From UBA826 sp045564655 (GTDB taxonomy: Bacteria; Chloroflexota; Dehalococcoidia; Lucifugimonadales; UBA826): DNA of 64,000 bases. This document shows, piece by piece, positions 17,956-27,596 of this stretch (positions within the stretch are counted from its first letter, which is position 1; every line of letters begins with the position of its first letter). The DNA is taken from positions 1 to 64,000 of the forward strand of contig JBJLGX010000005.1 in the NCBI GenBank assembly GCA_045564655.1. Direction: 5' to 3'. The notes under the pieces were generated by a model. The model ran no database searches. It saw only the letters and a list, made by a program, of their open reading frames with translations, and was not told the origin of the DNA. The translations under genes and the position numbers were made by a program.

Positions 17956-18234
17956 ATGGTTAAAATAGATAAAACACTTGTTATAGATAAGGAAATTACA
18001 GATGATGTCGCATGTGCACATCATTGGAAAATTAATGATCCTGATGGCCCAACTAGCTCAGGATTTTGTAAAAAATGCGGAATAGAAAAAGAATTCACTA
18101 ATTACTTAGAAGGTTCTGCTTGGAGCAATGATGTTTCTTTAGATCAGTTAAGTAAAAATGAAGGTTATGCTGATAGCTCTAATTTTTCTCAAACAGCAGA
18201 CTCTTTAAAAAAAGAAGATTCATTTTCTTCGTAA
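17956..18234 (+). CDS. Small zinc-ribbon-like hypothetical protein
   Basis: This 92-residue protein has no named family that I recognise. The middle holds C20-A-H22-H23-W, then GPTSSGFC38KKC41GIEKEFTNYLEGS, a plausible CxH...CxxC zinc site. The C-terminus is acidic and rich in Ser, Asp and Lys (NFSQTADSLKKEDSFSS), likely disordered. A clear promoter precedes it and it is transcribed alone, ending one base before the convergent cofE stop. The pattern HHWKI.DP.GPTS.G.CKKCG is, from memory, seen in small proteins of Chloroflexota, but no function is known. Confidence 0.7.
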   Translation: MVKIDKTLVIDKEITDDVACAHHWKINDPDGPTSSGFCKKCGIEKEFTNYLEGSAWSNDVSLDQLSKNEGYADSSNFSQTADSLKKEDSFSS

Positions 18235-18235
18235 A

Positions 18236-19000
18236 TTATCTGAACAGATCCTTCTCAACAGGTCTAAGAACAGCAGTTGCATCAAAATCTGATGTTTCAA
18301 ACTCATATCCTTTAATGACGCTAACGGGAGTACCTGTTGATTTACCCGAGACTAACTCCGCCGCAGTTGCCAAAACATCAATTACTGGAGATGAAGTAAC
18401 CTTTAAAAGGCTACCGTGTTGGTCAATAGTACCCGCATAATTTTTCAATGGCTCTATTCCAAATGATCCTATAGCAAAACTTAATTGGCCTTCACGCCAT
18501 GGGCGACCAAAAGTGTCTGTAACAATTACAGGCAAGTCAGTCAATCCAAAAACAGTTCGTAATTGTAAATTAATTTTTTTTGCAGAAGCATTAGGATCTT
18601 TTGGGAGCAACGCAACATTATGGTTTCCTGGTACATTTGAGGAATCTATTCCTGCATTTGCACAAATAAATCCATGGATCGTTTCTGTAATCAATATTCC
18701 TCTATCAGAATCAATTCGGATAATATTTTTTGACTGATCAAGAATTAACTGAACTAATCTTGGGTCTTTTTTTGTTTTTTGAGCAATATTGATTGCTTCA
18801 TCTGAAGGATTTATTTCACGGATATCAATAATCATTCCTTCAGCTTTAGAAATAATCTTTTGAGTTATTATTACAACATCTCCATCGACAAGGCCTCCTA
18901 GCGTAGTATTAGCGGAAATAGCAATTTCCGTGGCTAAATCTGTGTCACCAGTAAATTCTGGCAGATTTTGGAGTGCAATTATTTCTATATTTTTCATCAT
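18236..19000 (-). CDS. cofE: Coenzyme F420-0:L-glutamate ligase
   Basis: CofE adds the glutamate tail to F420-0 using GTP, completing the deazaflavin cofactor F420. The 254-residue protein has LVDGDVVIITQKIISKAEG, the ADP/GTP region IDSSNVPGNHNVALLPKDP, PVIVTDTFGRPWREGQ and YAGTIDQHGS with the metal-binding acidic residues, all typical of the family. It starts at ATG 19000 or 18997 with no evident ribosome site. It is divergent from the CitE-like gene. Other F420 genes (cofC, cofD, fbiC) are absent from the window. The LLM-class oxidoreductase at 50.1 kb is a possible user of the cofactor. Confidence 0.95.
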   Translation of the reverse strand: MMKNIEIIALQNLPEFTGDTDLATEIAISANTTLGGLVDGDVVIITQKIISKAEGMIIDIREINPSDEAINIAQKTKKDPRLVQLILDQSKNIIRIDSDRGILITETIHGFICANAGIDSSNVPGNHNVALLPKDPNASAKKINLQLRTVFGLTDLPVIVTDTFGRPWREGQLSFAIGSFGIEPLKNYAGTIDQHGSLLKVTSSPVIDVLATAAELVSGKSTGTPVSVIKGYEFETSDFDATAVLRPVEKDLFR

Positions 19001-19084
19001 ATTTTCGTTAAAGTATTCTATTGTGTACTGAATACGATACTATATTATAGACATTTACTATTAAATATATATTGAGAGTGATAT

Positions 19085-19960
19085 TTGCATTTATTTAGAA
19101 GTTTGCTATTCATACCGGGCAATCAACCAAAAATGTTGGAAAAAGCATCTCACTTTTTACCGGATGCTTACATCCCTGATCTTGAGGACAGTGTCCCAGA
19201 TAACGATAAGACTGATGCACGAAATGTAGTTTCAGAAAGCATAGGATTGTTTACTGAATCTAATTCACTAGTTATCCCGAGAGTAAACTCCCTAGAAAGT
19301 GGTTTATTTGAAGATGACATCGCAGCACTGATTTCAAAAGGTATACATGGGGTGTCTGTAGGCAAGATATACGATAGCGAAGACATAATTCAGATAGATA
19401 AAATTATATCTAAACATGAAAATAACCTTAACATTAAAATAGGATCAACAATCTTAATACCTTGGATTGAAACTGCTTCTGGAGTATTAGATTCAAAAAT
19501 TATTTTAAAAGCTTCTGAGAGAATCAAAGCTGCAGCATTTGGAGCTGAAGACTTTACTAATGATATGGGGATCGAGAGACTACCAGACAACAGTGAAGTC
19601 GATTTTGCAAAAAATTATCTAGCAATTGCAGCTAGAGCTTGTGGGGTAATCGCATTAGACAATCCGTTTTTTGACTTCAAAAATTCACCTGGATTAATTG
19701 AGGATTGTACTAATTCAAAAAAAATTGGCTATAAAGGTAAGTTCGCTATACACCCAGGGCAAATTGACGACATAACCAATTCTTTTTCACCAACAAAATT
19801 AGATGTCGATCATGCAAAAGAAATTGTCCAAGTTTTTGAAAAAGCCGCAAAACAGGGTAGGGGATCTACTTCATTAAATGGCCAAGTAGTAGATGTTCCT
19901 GTTTACAAAAGAGCAAAAAACTTACTTGAATTAGCAAAAGACTTGAAGGTTATTAAATGA
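19085..19960 (+). CDS. HpcH/HpaI aldolase / citrate lyase beta-subunit (CitE-like) protein
   Basis: This TIM-barrel lyase of 291 residues has the family start LFRSLLFIPGNQPKMLEKA, then PDLEDSVPDNDK, where the acidic residues bind Mg. It continues with IPWIETASGV, AAFGAEDFTNDMG and GKFAIHPGQI near the end. It starts at TTG (19085) with GAGAGTG ahead; the next ATG would remove the conserved RSLLFIPG segment. CitE-like proteins outside citrate lyase operons often act on malyl-CoA, citramalyl-CoA or related esters, so a role in C4/C5 acyl-CoA metabolism is likely but not proved. Its stop overlaps the folB start (ATGA). Confidence 0.88.
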   Translation: MHLFRSLLFIPGNQPKMLEKASHFLPDAYIPDLEDSVPDNDKTDARNVVSESIGLFTESNSLVIPRVNSLESGLFEDDIAALISKGIHGVSVGKIYDSEDIIQIDKIISKHENNLNIKIGSTILIPWIETASGVLDSKIILKASERIKAAAFGAEDFTNDMGIERLPDNSEVDFAKNYLAIAARACGVIALDNPFFDFKNSPGLIEDCTNSKKIGYKGKFAIHPGQIDDITNSFSPTKLDVDHAKEIVQVFEKAAKQGRGSTSLNGQVVDVPVYKRAKNLLELAKDLKVIK

Positions 19961-20343
19961 ATAAAATAGTTCAAGATGATTATGAAGATAAAATTCTTAT
20001 GACTGGCCTTGAATTTTACGGCATTCACGGGGTGCTCGATGATGAAAAATCAACATCTCAAAAATTTATAATTGATATCTGTTTGTATCAAGATTTAGCT
20101 TTGCCTGGCAGAACAGATGATTTAAAATTAACAACTGATTATTCTTCAGTGTATAAAGTCATTAAAAATGTAGTAGAAAATAATTCATTTAATCTTATTG
20201 AGGCCCTTGGAAATGAAATTGCAAATAATATCATCTCAAATTTCATGATAAAGAAAGTTATGGTTACAGTTGAAAAACCGAATGCTCCTATTGAAGGAGC
20301 AATTTTTTCTACTATAGCAATTCAAATAACAAGGAAACGATAA
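19957..20343 (+). CDS. folB: Dihydroneopterin aldolase
   Basis: FolB converts 7,8-dihydroneopterin to hydroxymethyl-dihydropterin and glycolaldehyde in folate synthesis. The 128-residue protein carries LEFYGIHGVLDDEKSTSQKFIIDI at the start, with the conserved G-x-HG and E, then TTDYSSVYKVIKNV and VTVEKPNAPIEGAI, where the lysine in EKP is catalytic in the family. It overlaps the preceding gene by four bases and has GAAGG ahead. valS follows after six bases, so all three may be one transcript. No folE, folK or folP is adjacent. Confidence 0.92.
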   Translation: MNKIVQDDYEDKILMTGLEFYGIHGVLDDEKSTSQKFIIDICLYQDLALPGRTDDLKLTTDYSSVYKVIKNVVENNSFNLIEALGNEIANNIISNFMIKKVMVTVEKPNAPIEGAIFSTIAIQITRKR

Positions 20344-20349
20344 CTAATA

Positions 20350-22998
20350 ATGATTGAATCAACTTTAATCTCAAGAGAAGGGCCATACAATCCTTCATCT
20401 GTTGAAACTCGGATTTATGAGTTTTGGAATGAATCAGGTTTTTTCACTCCTAAAATTGACAGGTCCAAAGAACCATTCGTCATGATTATGCCTCCTCCCA
20501 ATGTAACTGGAGAATTACATATGGGGCATGCTTTAACATTTGCAATTGAAGACATGATTGTCCGATGGCATAGAATGAAAGGAGCTCCAACTCTTTTTTT
20601 ACCGGGTACCGATCATGCTGGTATCGCTACGCAAGTTGTTGTTGAACGATTACTCGCTTCAGAAGGTAAAAACAGACACGATTTAGGACGCGAAGAATTT
20701 GAAAAAAGAATTTGGGAGTGGGTTGACCAGTATGGAGACAGGATTTACAACCAACTGCGCCGACTAGGAACGTCATGTGATTGGTCACGCAAGGCATTTA
20801 CTCTAGATGAAGGCCCACGAAAGGCTGTCAGAAAGACATTTGTAGATCTATATAAAAAGGATCTTATATATAGAGGTGAAAGAATTACAAATTGGTGCCC
20901 AAGGTGCTCAACGGCTCTTTCTGACTTAGAGGTTAAATATAAAGACATTGAAGGACACATTTATGAAATCTATTATCCAGTAATAGATTCTTCTGACAGA
21001 CTATTAATTGCAACTACAAGACCTGAGACTATGTTTGGAGACTCCGCCGTAGCGGTCAATCCTACTGATGAAAGATATTCAAAATTTATAGGTAAATCAA
21101 TTAAATTACCATTAACTGACAGGCTTATACCAGTGATTGCAGATAGCGCTGTAGAAGTTGAATTTGGTACAGGTGCGTTAAAAGTTACCCCTGCTCATGA
21201 CCCTGTCGATTTTGAAATAGGAATGCGTCATAATCTAGACACAAATATTGTCATTACTTTAGACGGACTAATGACATACGACATTGATTCAAAATTTGCT
21301 GGACTGAATCGGTTAGAATGTCGCGAAAAAGCTATCGATTCCTTATCAGAATTAAATTTAATGGGTGAGATAAAACCTTTTACACACTCAGTTGGACATT
21401 GTGACAGATGTGATGAAGTAATAGAACCCATGATAACAAAACAATGGTACGTTGCAATGGAAACAATAGCTGAACCAGCACGAAAAGCTGTAAGGTCTAA
21501 AGATATAGAAATCATTCCTAAAAGATTTGAGAAAATATATTTCGATTGGATGGATAATATTAGAGATTGGCCCGTGAGCAGACAATTATGGTGGGGGCAT
21601 CAATTACCGGTCTGGTATTGCAACTTATGTTCAAAAGAAATTGTTGAATATGATGACCCCAGTAAGTGTAACTCCTGTGGTTCTGATCAATTAACTAGAG
21701 ACCCTGATGTATTAGATACTTGGTTCAGTTCAGGCTTGTGGCCTCATTCAACACTAGGATGGCCAGATGAAACAGATGATCTTGATTATTTTTATCCTGG
21801 TTCTGTTATGGAGACTGGATATGACATACTTTTTTTCTGGGTTGCTCGAATGATAATGATGGGAATCCAAAACATGGGAGATGTACCATTTAAAACAATA
21901 TATTTACACGGTCTAGTACTTGACCCTGAAGGTGTCAAGATGAGTAAAACAAAAGGTAATGTCCTTGACCCCTTGGAAATAATAAATGAATATGGGGCAG
22001 ACGCGCTCCGATTTGCCCTAACGACAGGGACTGCAGCTGGAAATAATATAAGAATGAATGAAAGTAGACTAGAATCTAGTCGTAATTTTGCAAATAAAAT
22101 ATGGAATGCATCTAGATTTGTCTTATCACTTAAATCTCAAGAAAAAAGAGTGCCTGATCTACCAAATTCTTCACACATACATGACAAATGGATAATTTCT
22201 AGATTAAATATTGTTACTAGAAAAGTAAATAAATATATGGAATCATATCAATTTGGAGAGGCTCAGCAAGAATTATACGATTTTTTCTGGAATGAATATT
22301 GCGACTGGTTTATCGAACTATCAAAAATAAGAATAGCAAAAGAAACTAACTCTACGCCCATCCCAACTCTTTTATACGTTTTAGACAAAACACTAAAATT
22401 ATTACATCCATTTATGCCATTTGTAACAGAAGAAATCTGGACAGGATTGTTCAAATCAACTCCAACTGATTCTTTAATGATTCAAGAATATCCAGAAAGT
22501 AGTGATGATGTTTGTGATTATAATTCAATAGATTTAATGAACCATATTTTTGAGATCGTAAAAGGCATTCGCAATGCTAAATCTGAACTAAATATAAAAT
22601 CTTCACAACATCTTAAATCTATTATGATCGTAGATAAAAATATTGAATCTGTACGGTCAAATGCTTTATTTATAACAAATTTAACTAATGTTGAAATTGA
22701 TGTTTACGATTCAGACTTTGAATTTAACTTAGATACTAATATACCTATAATAACTTCATCAGCCACAACATATTTGGAGATTGGTAATGTTATAGATACA
22801 GACTCTGAGTCAAAGCGATTATTAGATGAGATAAAAACATTGTCTAGCCGAATCAAATCTTTAGAATCACGTCTATCTAATACTAAATTTGTTGAAAATG
22901 CACCTACTGATGTTGTTGAGAAAGAAAAAGCTAGACTTTCAGATTTCCGAGACCGCGAGTCTAAATTAAATAATCTAATTAGTCAGCTAAGAAATTAA
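20350..22998 (+). CDS. valS: Valyl-tRNA synthetase
   Basis: This class I synthetase of 882 residues has PPPNVTGELHMGHAL with HMGH at 57-60, and KMSKT at 530-534 (GVKMSKTKGN). The editing domain includes TTRPETMFGDSAVAVNP and GTGALKVTPAHDPVDFEIG. A zinc pair CNLC...CNSC lies in the catalytic insert. The C-terminal segment from about residue 815 is a coiled coil (SRIKSLESRL), as in bacterial ValRS, where it contacts tRNA. Length is normal. It overlaps the convergent secA gene by 12 bases. Confidence 0.98.
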   Translation: MIESTLISREGPYNPSSVETRIYEFWNESGFFTPKIDRSKEPFVMIMPPPNVTGELHMGHALTFAIEDMIVRWHRMKGAPTLFLPGTDHAGIATQVVVERLLASEGKNRHDLGREEFEKRIWEWVDQYGDRIYNQLRRLGTSCDWSRKAFTLDEGPRKAVRKTFVDLYKKDLIYRGERITNWCPRCSTALSDLEVKYKDIEGHIYEIYYPVIDSSDRLLIATTRPETMFGDSAVAVNPTDERYSKFIGKSIKLPLTDRLIPVIADSAVEVEFGTGALKVTPAHDPVDFEIGMRHNLDTNIVITLDGLMTYDIDSKFAGLNRLECREKAIDSLSELNLMGEIKPFTHSVGHCDRCDEVIEPMITKQWYVAMETIAEPARKAVRSKDIEIIPKRFEKIYFDWMDNIRDWPVSRQLWWGHQLPVWYCNLCSKEIVEYDDPSKCNSCGSDQLTRDPDVLDTWFSSGLWPHSTLGWPDETDDLDYFYPGSVMETGYDILFFWVARMIMMGIQNMGDVPFKTIYLHGLVLDPEGVKMSKTKGNVLDPLEIINEYGADALRFALTTGTAAGNNIRMNESRLESSRNFANKIWNASRFVLSLKSQEKRVPDLPNSSHIHDKWIISRLNIVTRKVNKYMESYQFGEAQQELYDFFWNEYCDWFIELSKIRIAKETNSTPIPTLLYVLDKTLKLLHPFMPFVTEEIWTGLFKSTPTDSLMIQEYPESSDDVCDYNSIDLMNHIFEIVKGIRNAKSELNIKSSQHLKSIMIVDKNIESVRSNALFITNLTNVEIDVYDSDFEFNLDTNIPIITSSATTYLEIGNVIDTDSESKRLLDEIKTLSSRIKSLESRLSNTKFVENAPTDVVEKEKARLSDFRDRESKLNNLISQLRN

Positions 22999-25644
22999 AG
23001 CGTGACATTTTTTAAATTTCTTTCCACTACCACAATGGCAAGGCTCATTTCTACCCATTTTCACAGCATGTGAATTTTTTACTTTATTATCCTTGGAAGT
23101 TATCGAAGTAGACTGCGTGGTATTTTTTGTATGAGCATGTGGCGTAGTAGAAATTGAATTCATGTATTCAATTTTAAATATTGCATTTGCAACATCAGAT
23201 TGGATCTTATCCTCTAAGGCACTAAATAATTCATGAGACTCTTTTTTATACATAACCAATGGATTTCTTTGCCCAATAGATTGTAATCCAATGCCCTGTC
23301 TTAGATTCTCCATAGTAGTTAAATGCTGTATCCAATTCGTATCTATTGATGCTCTCATTAGATATCGTTCTGCCTCATTAGCTTTATCAGAACCCAATAA
23401 CTTTCTAAAATCATCATATAATGAGTCTATATATAAATCCAAATTGTCATAAAAATTGTCATATGATTCAAAATGTTTAGGATTCTTAAGGTCATTTGGC
23501 AAAGAAGGTAAAGGAGAATTTTCTGACGGAAACAAAGAACTTAATTGGCTTTGCAATTGATCTTCATTTTCTTCAAAATCACTAAATTCACCTTCTATAC
23601 GTGTATTTCTAGATTTAGAAAATCTCACACATATAGATTCACATTCTGTTCTTATAATTTCTTTGATTTGATCAGATAAATCTAATCCAGAAAGCACTTT
23701 AGTTCTCTCAGAATATATTACAGTCCTCTGCATATTAATCACATCGTCATAATCGACAAGATGTTTTCTCATATCGAAATGATGCGTTTCAACTTTGACT
23801 TGAGCACTTTCAATTGACTTAGAAATCATTTTGTTTTGTATAGGCGTTTCATCATCCATTCCCGCCCAATTCATGATTCCTTGAATCCTATCTCCTCCAA
23901 ATCTTCTCACTAATTCATCATCTAAAGCAACATAAAACCTTGTTTCTCCGGGATCGCCTTGACGCCCTGCTCGACCCCTAAGCTGATTATCAATTCTTCT
24001 TGCCTCATGTCGCTCTGTTCCTATAATGCACAATCCACCCATCTGCAAAACTTCTTCATGTTTAGACTGCCATTCGTCAAGTGATTCTTTATCTTCGTCA
24101 TGAGAACCCCCTAAAACAATATCAGTACCTCTGCCAGCCATATTTGTAGCAACAGTAACCGACCCTAAAGCTCCAGCTTGAGCAACAATTGATGCTTCAC
24201 GTTCATGTTGCTTTGCATTTAGAACTTCATGTTTAATTCCTCGTTTTTTGAGTAAAGAACTGATTAATTCAGACTTATCGATATCTGTAGTACCGACTAA
24301 AACTGGTTGCCCTGCAGAAGTTCGAGATTCTATTTCTTGAATAACTGCATTATATTTAGTTTTTTGATCGCTAAATATTAAATCGTGATGATCAATTCTT
24401 TGAACAGGCTTATTAGTAGGTATAGAAACAACCTCTAATTCATAAATTTTCCAAAACTCTTCAGCTTCAGTCAAAGCAGTACCAGTCATCCCTGACAGTT
24501 TGTTATATATTCTAAAATAATTTTGTAAAGTTATATTTGCATATGTGATTGTTTCTCTTTGAATCGACACTTTTTCTTTTGCTTCTATTGCTTGATGCAA
24601 TCCGTCTGAATATCGCCTGCCTTCCATTAAACGACCAGTGAACTCATCAACTATTATGACTTGATCATTTTTGACAACATATTCACGATCTTTCTCATAG
24701 ACTGATTCAGCACGAATCGCATTTTCTACAAATTGAACCAAATGAAAGTTTTCTGGTGAATAAAGATTTTTAACTTTTAAGTATTTTTCAATTTTTGAAA
24801 TACCATCTAATGAAATTGAAATAGCCTTAGTTTTTTGATCTATTGAAAAATCATCATCTAATATTAGTGTGTGCGCGAATTGAGAAAATTTTTTATATTC
24901 ATTTGGGTTTTGTTGAGAAGGTCCACTAATTATTAAAGGGGTCCTTGCCTCATCGATAAGGATATTATCCACTTCATCGACTATTGCAAAATTTCTTGAA
25001 CCTTGGGTTTGGTTTTCAAATGAGTCTGCCATATTATCTCTAAGATAATCGAATCCAAATTCACTGTTTGTACCATAAATAATATCTGCTGAATAAGCAT
25101 TTTTACGACTAGTTTCTATTAATTCAGAGGATACATCGTTAGAATACAAAATTAGAGAACTATTATTTTGCAACGCTGACACTGTCATTCCTAATTTTGA
25201 ATATACTGAACCCATCCATTGGGCATCACGTTTTGCTAAATAATCATTAACTGTTACTACGTGTACACTATTTCCTGAAAGAGCGTTTAAATATGCAGGT
25301 AAAGTTGCTACTAATGTTTTTCCTTCACCAGTTCGCATCTCTGATATTTTACCTTGGTGTAAAACTATTCCACCTATCAACTGAACATCATAATGACGTT
25401 GATTTAAAGTTCGTTTTGATGCTTCTCTAACTACAGCAAAGGATTCTGTGAGTATATCGTCTAAAGATTCCCCTTTTTCGATACGATTTTTGAATTGAGG
25501 AGTCATATCAGCTAATTCTTGATCAGATAATTTAGATATTTGGAGCTCAAGCTTATTTATATCATCAACTATTGGCTGTAATTTACTGATGACTTTCTCG
25601 TCACTATTAGTAAAAAGATTACTTATTTTATTTAGAATAGACAT
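22987..25644 (-). CDS. secA: Preprotein translocase ATPase SecA
   Basis: SecA is the ATPase motor that drives proteins through SecYEG. The 885-residue protein has Walker A GEGKT (about 106-110), the Walker B/DEAD region VDEVDNILIDEART, the helicase-type motifs VATNMAGRGTDIVLGG and GTERHEARRIDNQLRGRAGRQGDPG, and a C-terminal SEC-C zinc finger CHCGSGKKFKKCH that binds SecB or ribosomes. All domains are in the usual order. A Ser/Thr/Asn-rich linker precedes the zinc finger. It is downstream of prs with 32 bases between, and overlaps valS at the 3' end. Confidence 0.98.
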   Translation of the reverse strand: MSILNKISNLFTNSDEKVISKLQPIVDDINKLELQISKLSDQELADMTPQFKNRIEKGESLDDILTESFAVVREASKRTLNQRHYDVQLIGGIVLHQGKISEMRTGEGKTLVATLPAYLNALSGNSVHVVTVNDYLAKRDAQWMGSVYSKLGMTVSALQNNSSLILYSNDVSSELIETSRKNAYSADIIYGTNSEFGFDYLRDNMADSFENQTQGSRNFAIVDEVDNILIDEARTPLIISGPSQQNPNEYKKFSQFAHTLILDDDFSIDQKTKAISISLDGISKIEKYLKVKNLYSPENFHLVQFVENAIRAESVYEKDREYVVKNDQVIIVDEFTGRLMEGRRYSDGLHQAIEAKEKVSIQRETITYANITLQNYFRIYNKLSGMTGTALTEAEEFWKIYELEVVSIPTNKPVQRIDHHDLIFSDQKTKYNAVIQEIESRTSAGQPVLVGTTDIDKSELISSLLKKRGIKHEVLNAKQHEREASIVAQAGALGSVTVATNMAGRGTDIVLGGSHDEDKESLDEWQSKHEEVLQMGGLCIIGTERHEARRIDNQLRGRAGRQGDPGETRFYVALDDELVRRFGGDRIQGIMNWAGMDDETPIQNKMISKSIESAQVKVETHHFDMRKHLVDYDDVINMQRTVIYSERTKVLSGLDLSDQIKEIIRTECESICVRFSKSRNTRIEGEFSDFEENEDQLQSQLSSLFPSENSPLPSLPNDLKNPKHFESYDNFYDNLDLYIDSLYDDFRKLLGSDKANEAERYLMRASIDTNWIQHLTTMENLRQGIGLQSIGQRNPLVMYKKESHELFSALEDKIQSDVANAIFKIEYMNSISTTPHAHTKNTTQSTSITSKDNKVKNSHAVKMGRNEPCHCGSGKKFKKCHALIS

Positions 25645-25676
25645 CTTGTTAACTATAGTAATACATTATATTTTTA

Positions 25677-26648
25677 TTATAAATCTTCAGTATTATGAAA
25701 CATAGCTCCAACGGACTGCGCATTATGAATACGAGATATAGCTTCACCTAACATAGGGGCAATAGAAATGATTTCCATTTTGTCACCTAATTTTGCAATC
25801 TTATCTTCTGCAACAGGCATTGTATCTGTAACAACGATTTTTTCTATAATACTATCCTTTAATATTTCTGAAGCATTCGCGGTTAGTACAGGGTGAGTAG
25901 CGGCACAAAATATTTGCTTCGCCCCATGAGACTTTAATGTGTTCGCTGTAGCCACAACAGTCCCACCAGTTCCTATTTCATCATCTACTATCAATGATGT
26001 TTTCCCATCAACATCTCCAATTAAACTCAATGCTTCGACTTTGTCATTATTCCCAATTCTATGCTTCTCTACTATAGATATTGGTACATTTAAAAATCTT
26101 CCTGTATCTCGAGTTCGTTTAACATCTCCAGCATCGGTAGCAGATGCAACTTCAATTTTTTGTCCACTATCCTGTATGTGTTCAGCTAACATTGAGACAG
26201 CTGTCAATTCATCAACTGGAATATTGAAAAATCCTTGAATTTGGCCTGCATGCAGATCAACTGTAAGAACACGATTGGCACCAGCAACCGTCAATAGATT
26301 GGCAATAAGTCTAGCTGTAATGGGAACTCTCGGTTGATCTTTTTTATCACTTCTACCATATGAATAATGCGGTATTACTGCTGTAATTCTACCTGCAGAT
26401 GCCCTTTTAGCAGCATCAATCATGATCAACAGCTCCATAATGTTATCGTTCACAGGTGAACAAAATGATTGAACTAAGAAAACATCTCTCTCACGAATAT
26501 TCTCTTTAAATCCTACAAAAGTATTATCGTTACTGAACTTAAAGACTTCACATTTCCCAAGTTCTATATTTAGATAAGCACAAATGTCTTGGGCTAATTT
26601 AGGATGTGAATTTCCTGAAAAGATTCTCAAGTCTTCAAATAATGGCAT
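25677..26648 (-). CDS. prs: Ribose-phosphate pyrophosphokinase
   Basis: This enzyme forms PRPP from ribose 5-phosphate and ATP, feeding nucleotide, His and Trp synthesis. The 323-residue protein has ARDVFLVQSFCSPVND-like flexible loop residues near 50-65, VIPHYSYGRSDKKDQPR, the metal signature TVDLHAGQIQGFFNIPVDEL and the PRPP loop LIVDDEIGTGGTV. Length is standard. The ribosome site is AAGGTTCCTA before the ATG. It lies between the glycan cluster and secA on the same strand and may have its own promoter in the A/T-rich 89-base gap ahead. Confidence 0.97.
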   Translation of the reverse strand: MPLFEDLRIFSGNSHPKLAQDICAYLNIELGKCEVFKFSNDNTFVGFKENIRERDVFLVQSFCSPVNDNIMELLIMIDAAKRASAGRITAVIPHYSYGRSDKKDQPRVPITARLIANLLTVAGANRVLTVDLHAGQIQGFFNIPVDELTAVSMLAEHIQDSGQKIEVASATDAGDVKRTRDTGRFLNVPISIVEKHRIGNNDKVEALSLIGDVDGKTSLIVDDEIGTGGTVVATANTLKSHGAKQIFCAATHPVLTANASEILKDSIIEKIVVTDTMPVAEDKIAKLGDKMEIISIAPMLGEAISRIHNAQSVGAMFHNTEDL

Positions 26649-26737
26649 TAGGAACCTTCGTAAAAGAATAAATATTTAATCAATTTTTTAAAATTAAATT
26701 TTTTAAGATTTAACGACGTAATATTATCACATTTAAT

Positions 26738-27589
26738 TTATGATTCATATTTGATTAATTTAAAATGGCTTGTTCCTGCATTAGGTTTTTCATTATTAAT
26801 ATTTTTTAATGAAATATAGTCAATTCCATAACCATCAAGAAATTTTTCATGCAAAGATTTAGGGGTATATAAATCTTTATACTCTATGTTTCTATTAGCC
26901 ACTAAATTCACCCCTTGAGTAAATCCTTTTGAAATAGAAAATGATGCCATTCCTCTAGCCTCGTGTTTACCTAAAAATTTAAGTTTTCTTAATAAACGAT
27001 TTTTAGTTACATACTGAGATGGGTTACAACCATAATAATAAGACTCCAATGGATTAGGGAAATCAACATATTCAGGATCACATTGGTTAAGATAATCAGT
27101 AACAAAAGAACTTTCATACATAGAGCTTGATAGTTCCCAAATATAATTCCAAGACTTCCCATATTTTTTATTAGTACGCCACGATAAAACTGAATGGGGA
27201 AGAGTCACAAATTCAGGTGATTGATAATCTTTAATATTAGACCCTAATCTTAGGGAGAATGCGGTAATCCCATTAGGAGATCGCAGTACAGATTCCATTA
27301 CACTAATAGAAAAATTATCTCGGACGATAAAATCATCCACTAAAAACATGCAATATTGTTTTCTATTATTTTGGATAATATTTTTAACATCTGTCAAAAA
27401 AGATCTTTCTTGGTGAAAATTACAAGAATACTTATTTATTAAGCTTTTATAAGAAATTTCTTCACTGTCCTTAAATAAAACAGTTATATCTTCTTGTGAA
27501 ACGTCAGAATAATACAGTAACGACTGAATTAATGAATTTAATTGCAGAGTTCTTTCTTTTGAAAAAATTAATATTTGAGTATTAGACAT
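26738..27589 (-). CDS. Putative GT-A-like glycosyltransferase at the end of the glycan cluster
   Basis: This is a 283-residue protein with no signal peptide. The N-terminus, ILIFSKERTLQLNSLIQSLLYYSD, resembles GT-A glycosyltransferases, and the acidic pair in FLVDDFIVRD (D85-D86) is placed where a nucleotide-sugar DxD-like motif would be. The rest (aromatic-rich NPLESYYYGCNPSQY) I do not recognise. It directly follows fcl by seven bases, so it may use GDP-fucose or a related GDP-sugar. That is inference; the family assignment itself is tentative. Confidence 0.55.
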   Translation of the reverse strand: MSNTQILIFSKERTLQLNSLIQSLLYYSDVSQEDITVLFKDSEEISYKSLINKYSCNFHQERSFLTDVKNIIQNNRKQYCMFLVDDFIVRDNFSISVMESVLRSPNGITAFSLRLGSNIKDYQSPEFVTLPHSVLSWRTNKKYGKSWNYIWELSSSMYESSFVTDYLNQCDPEYVDFPNPLESYYYGCNPSQYVTKNRLLRKLKFLGKHEARGMASFSISKGFTQGVNLVANRNIEYKDLYTPKSLHEKFLDGYGIDYISLKNINNEKPNAGTSHFKLIKYES

Positions 27590-27596
27590 AGAAGAA

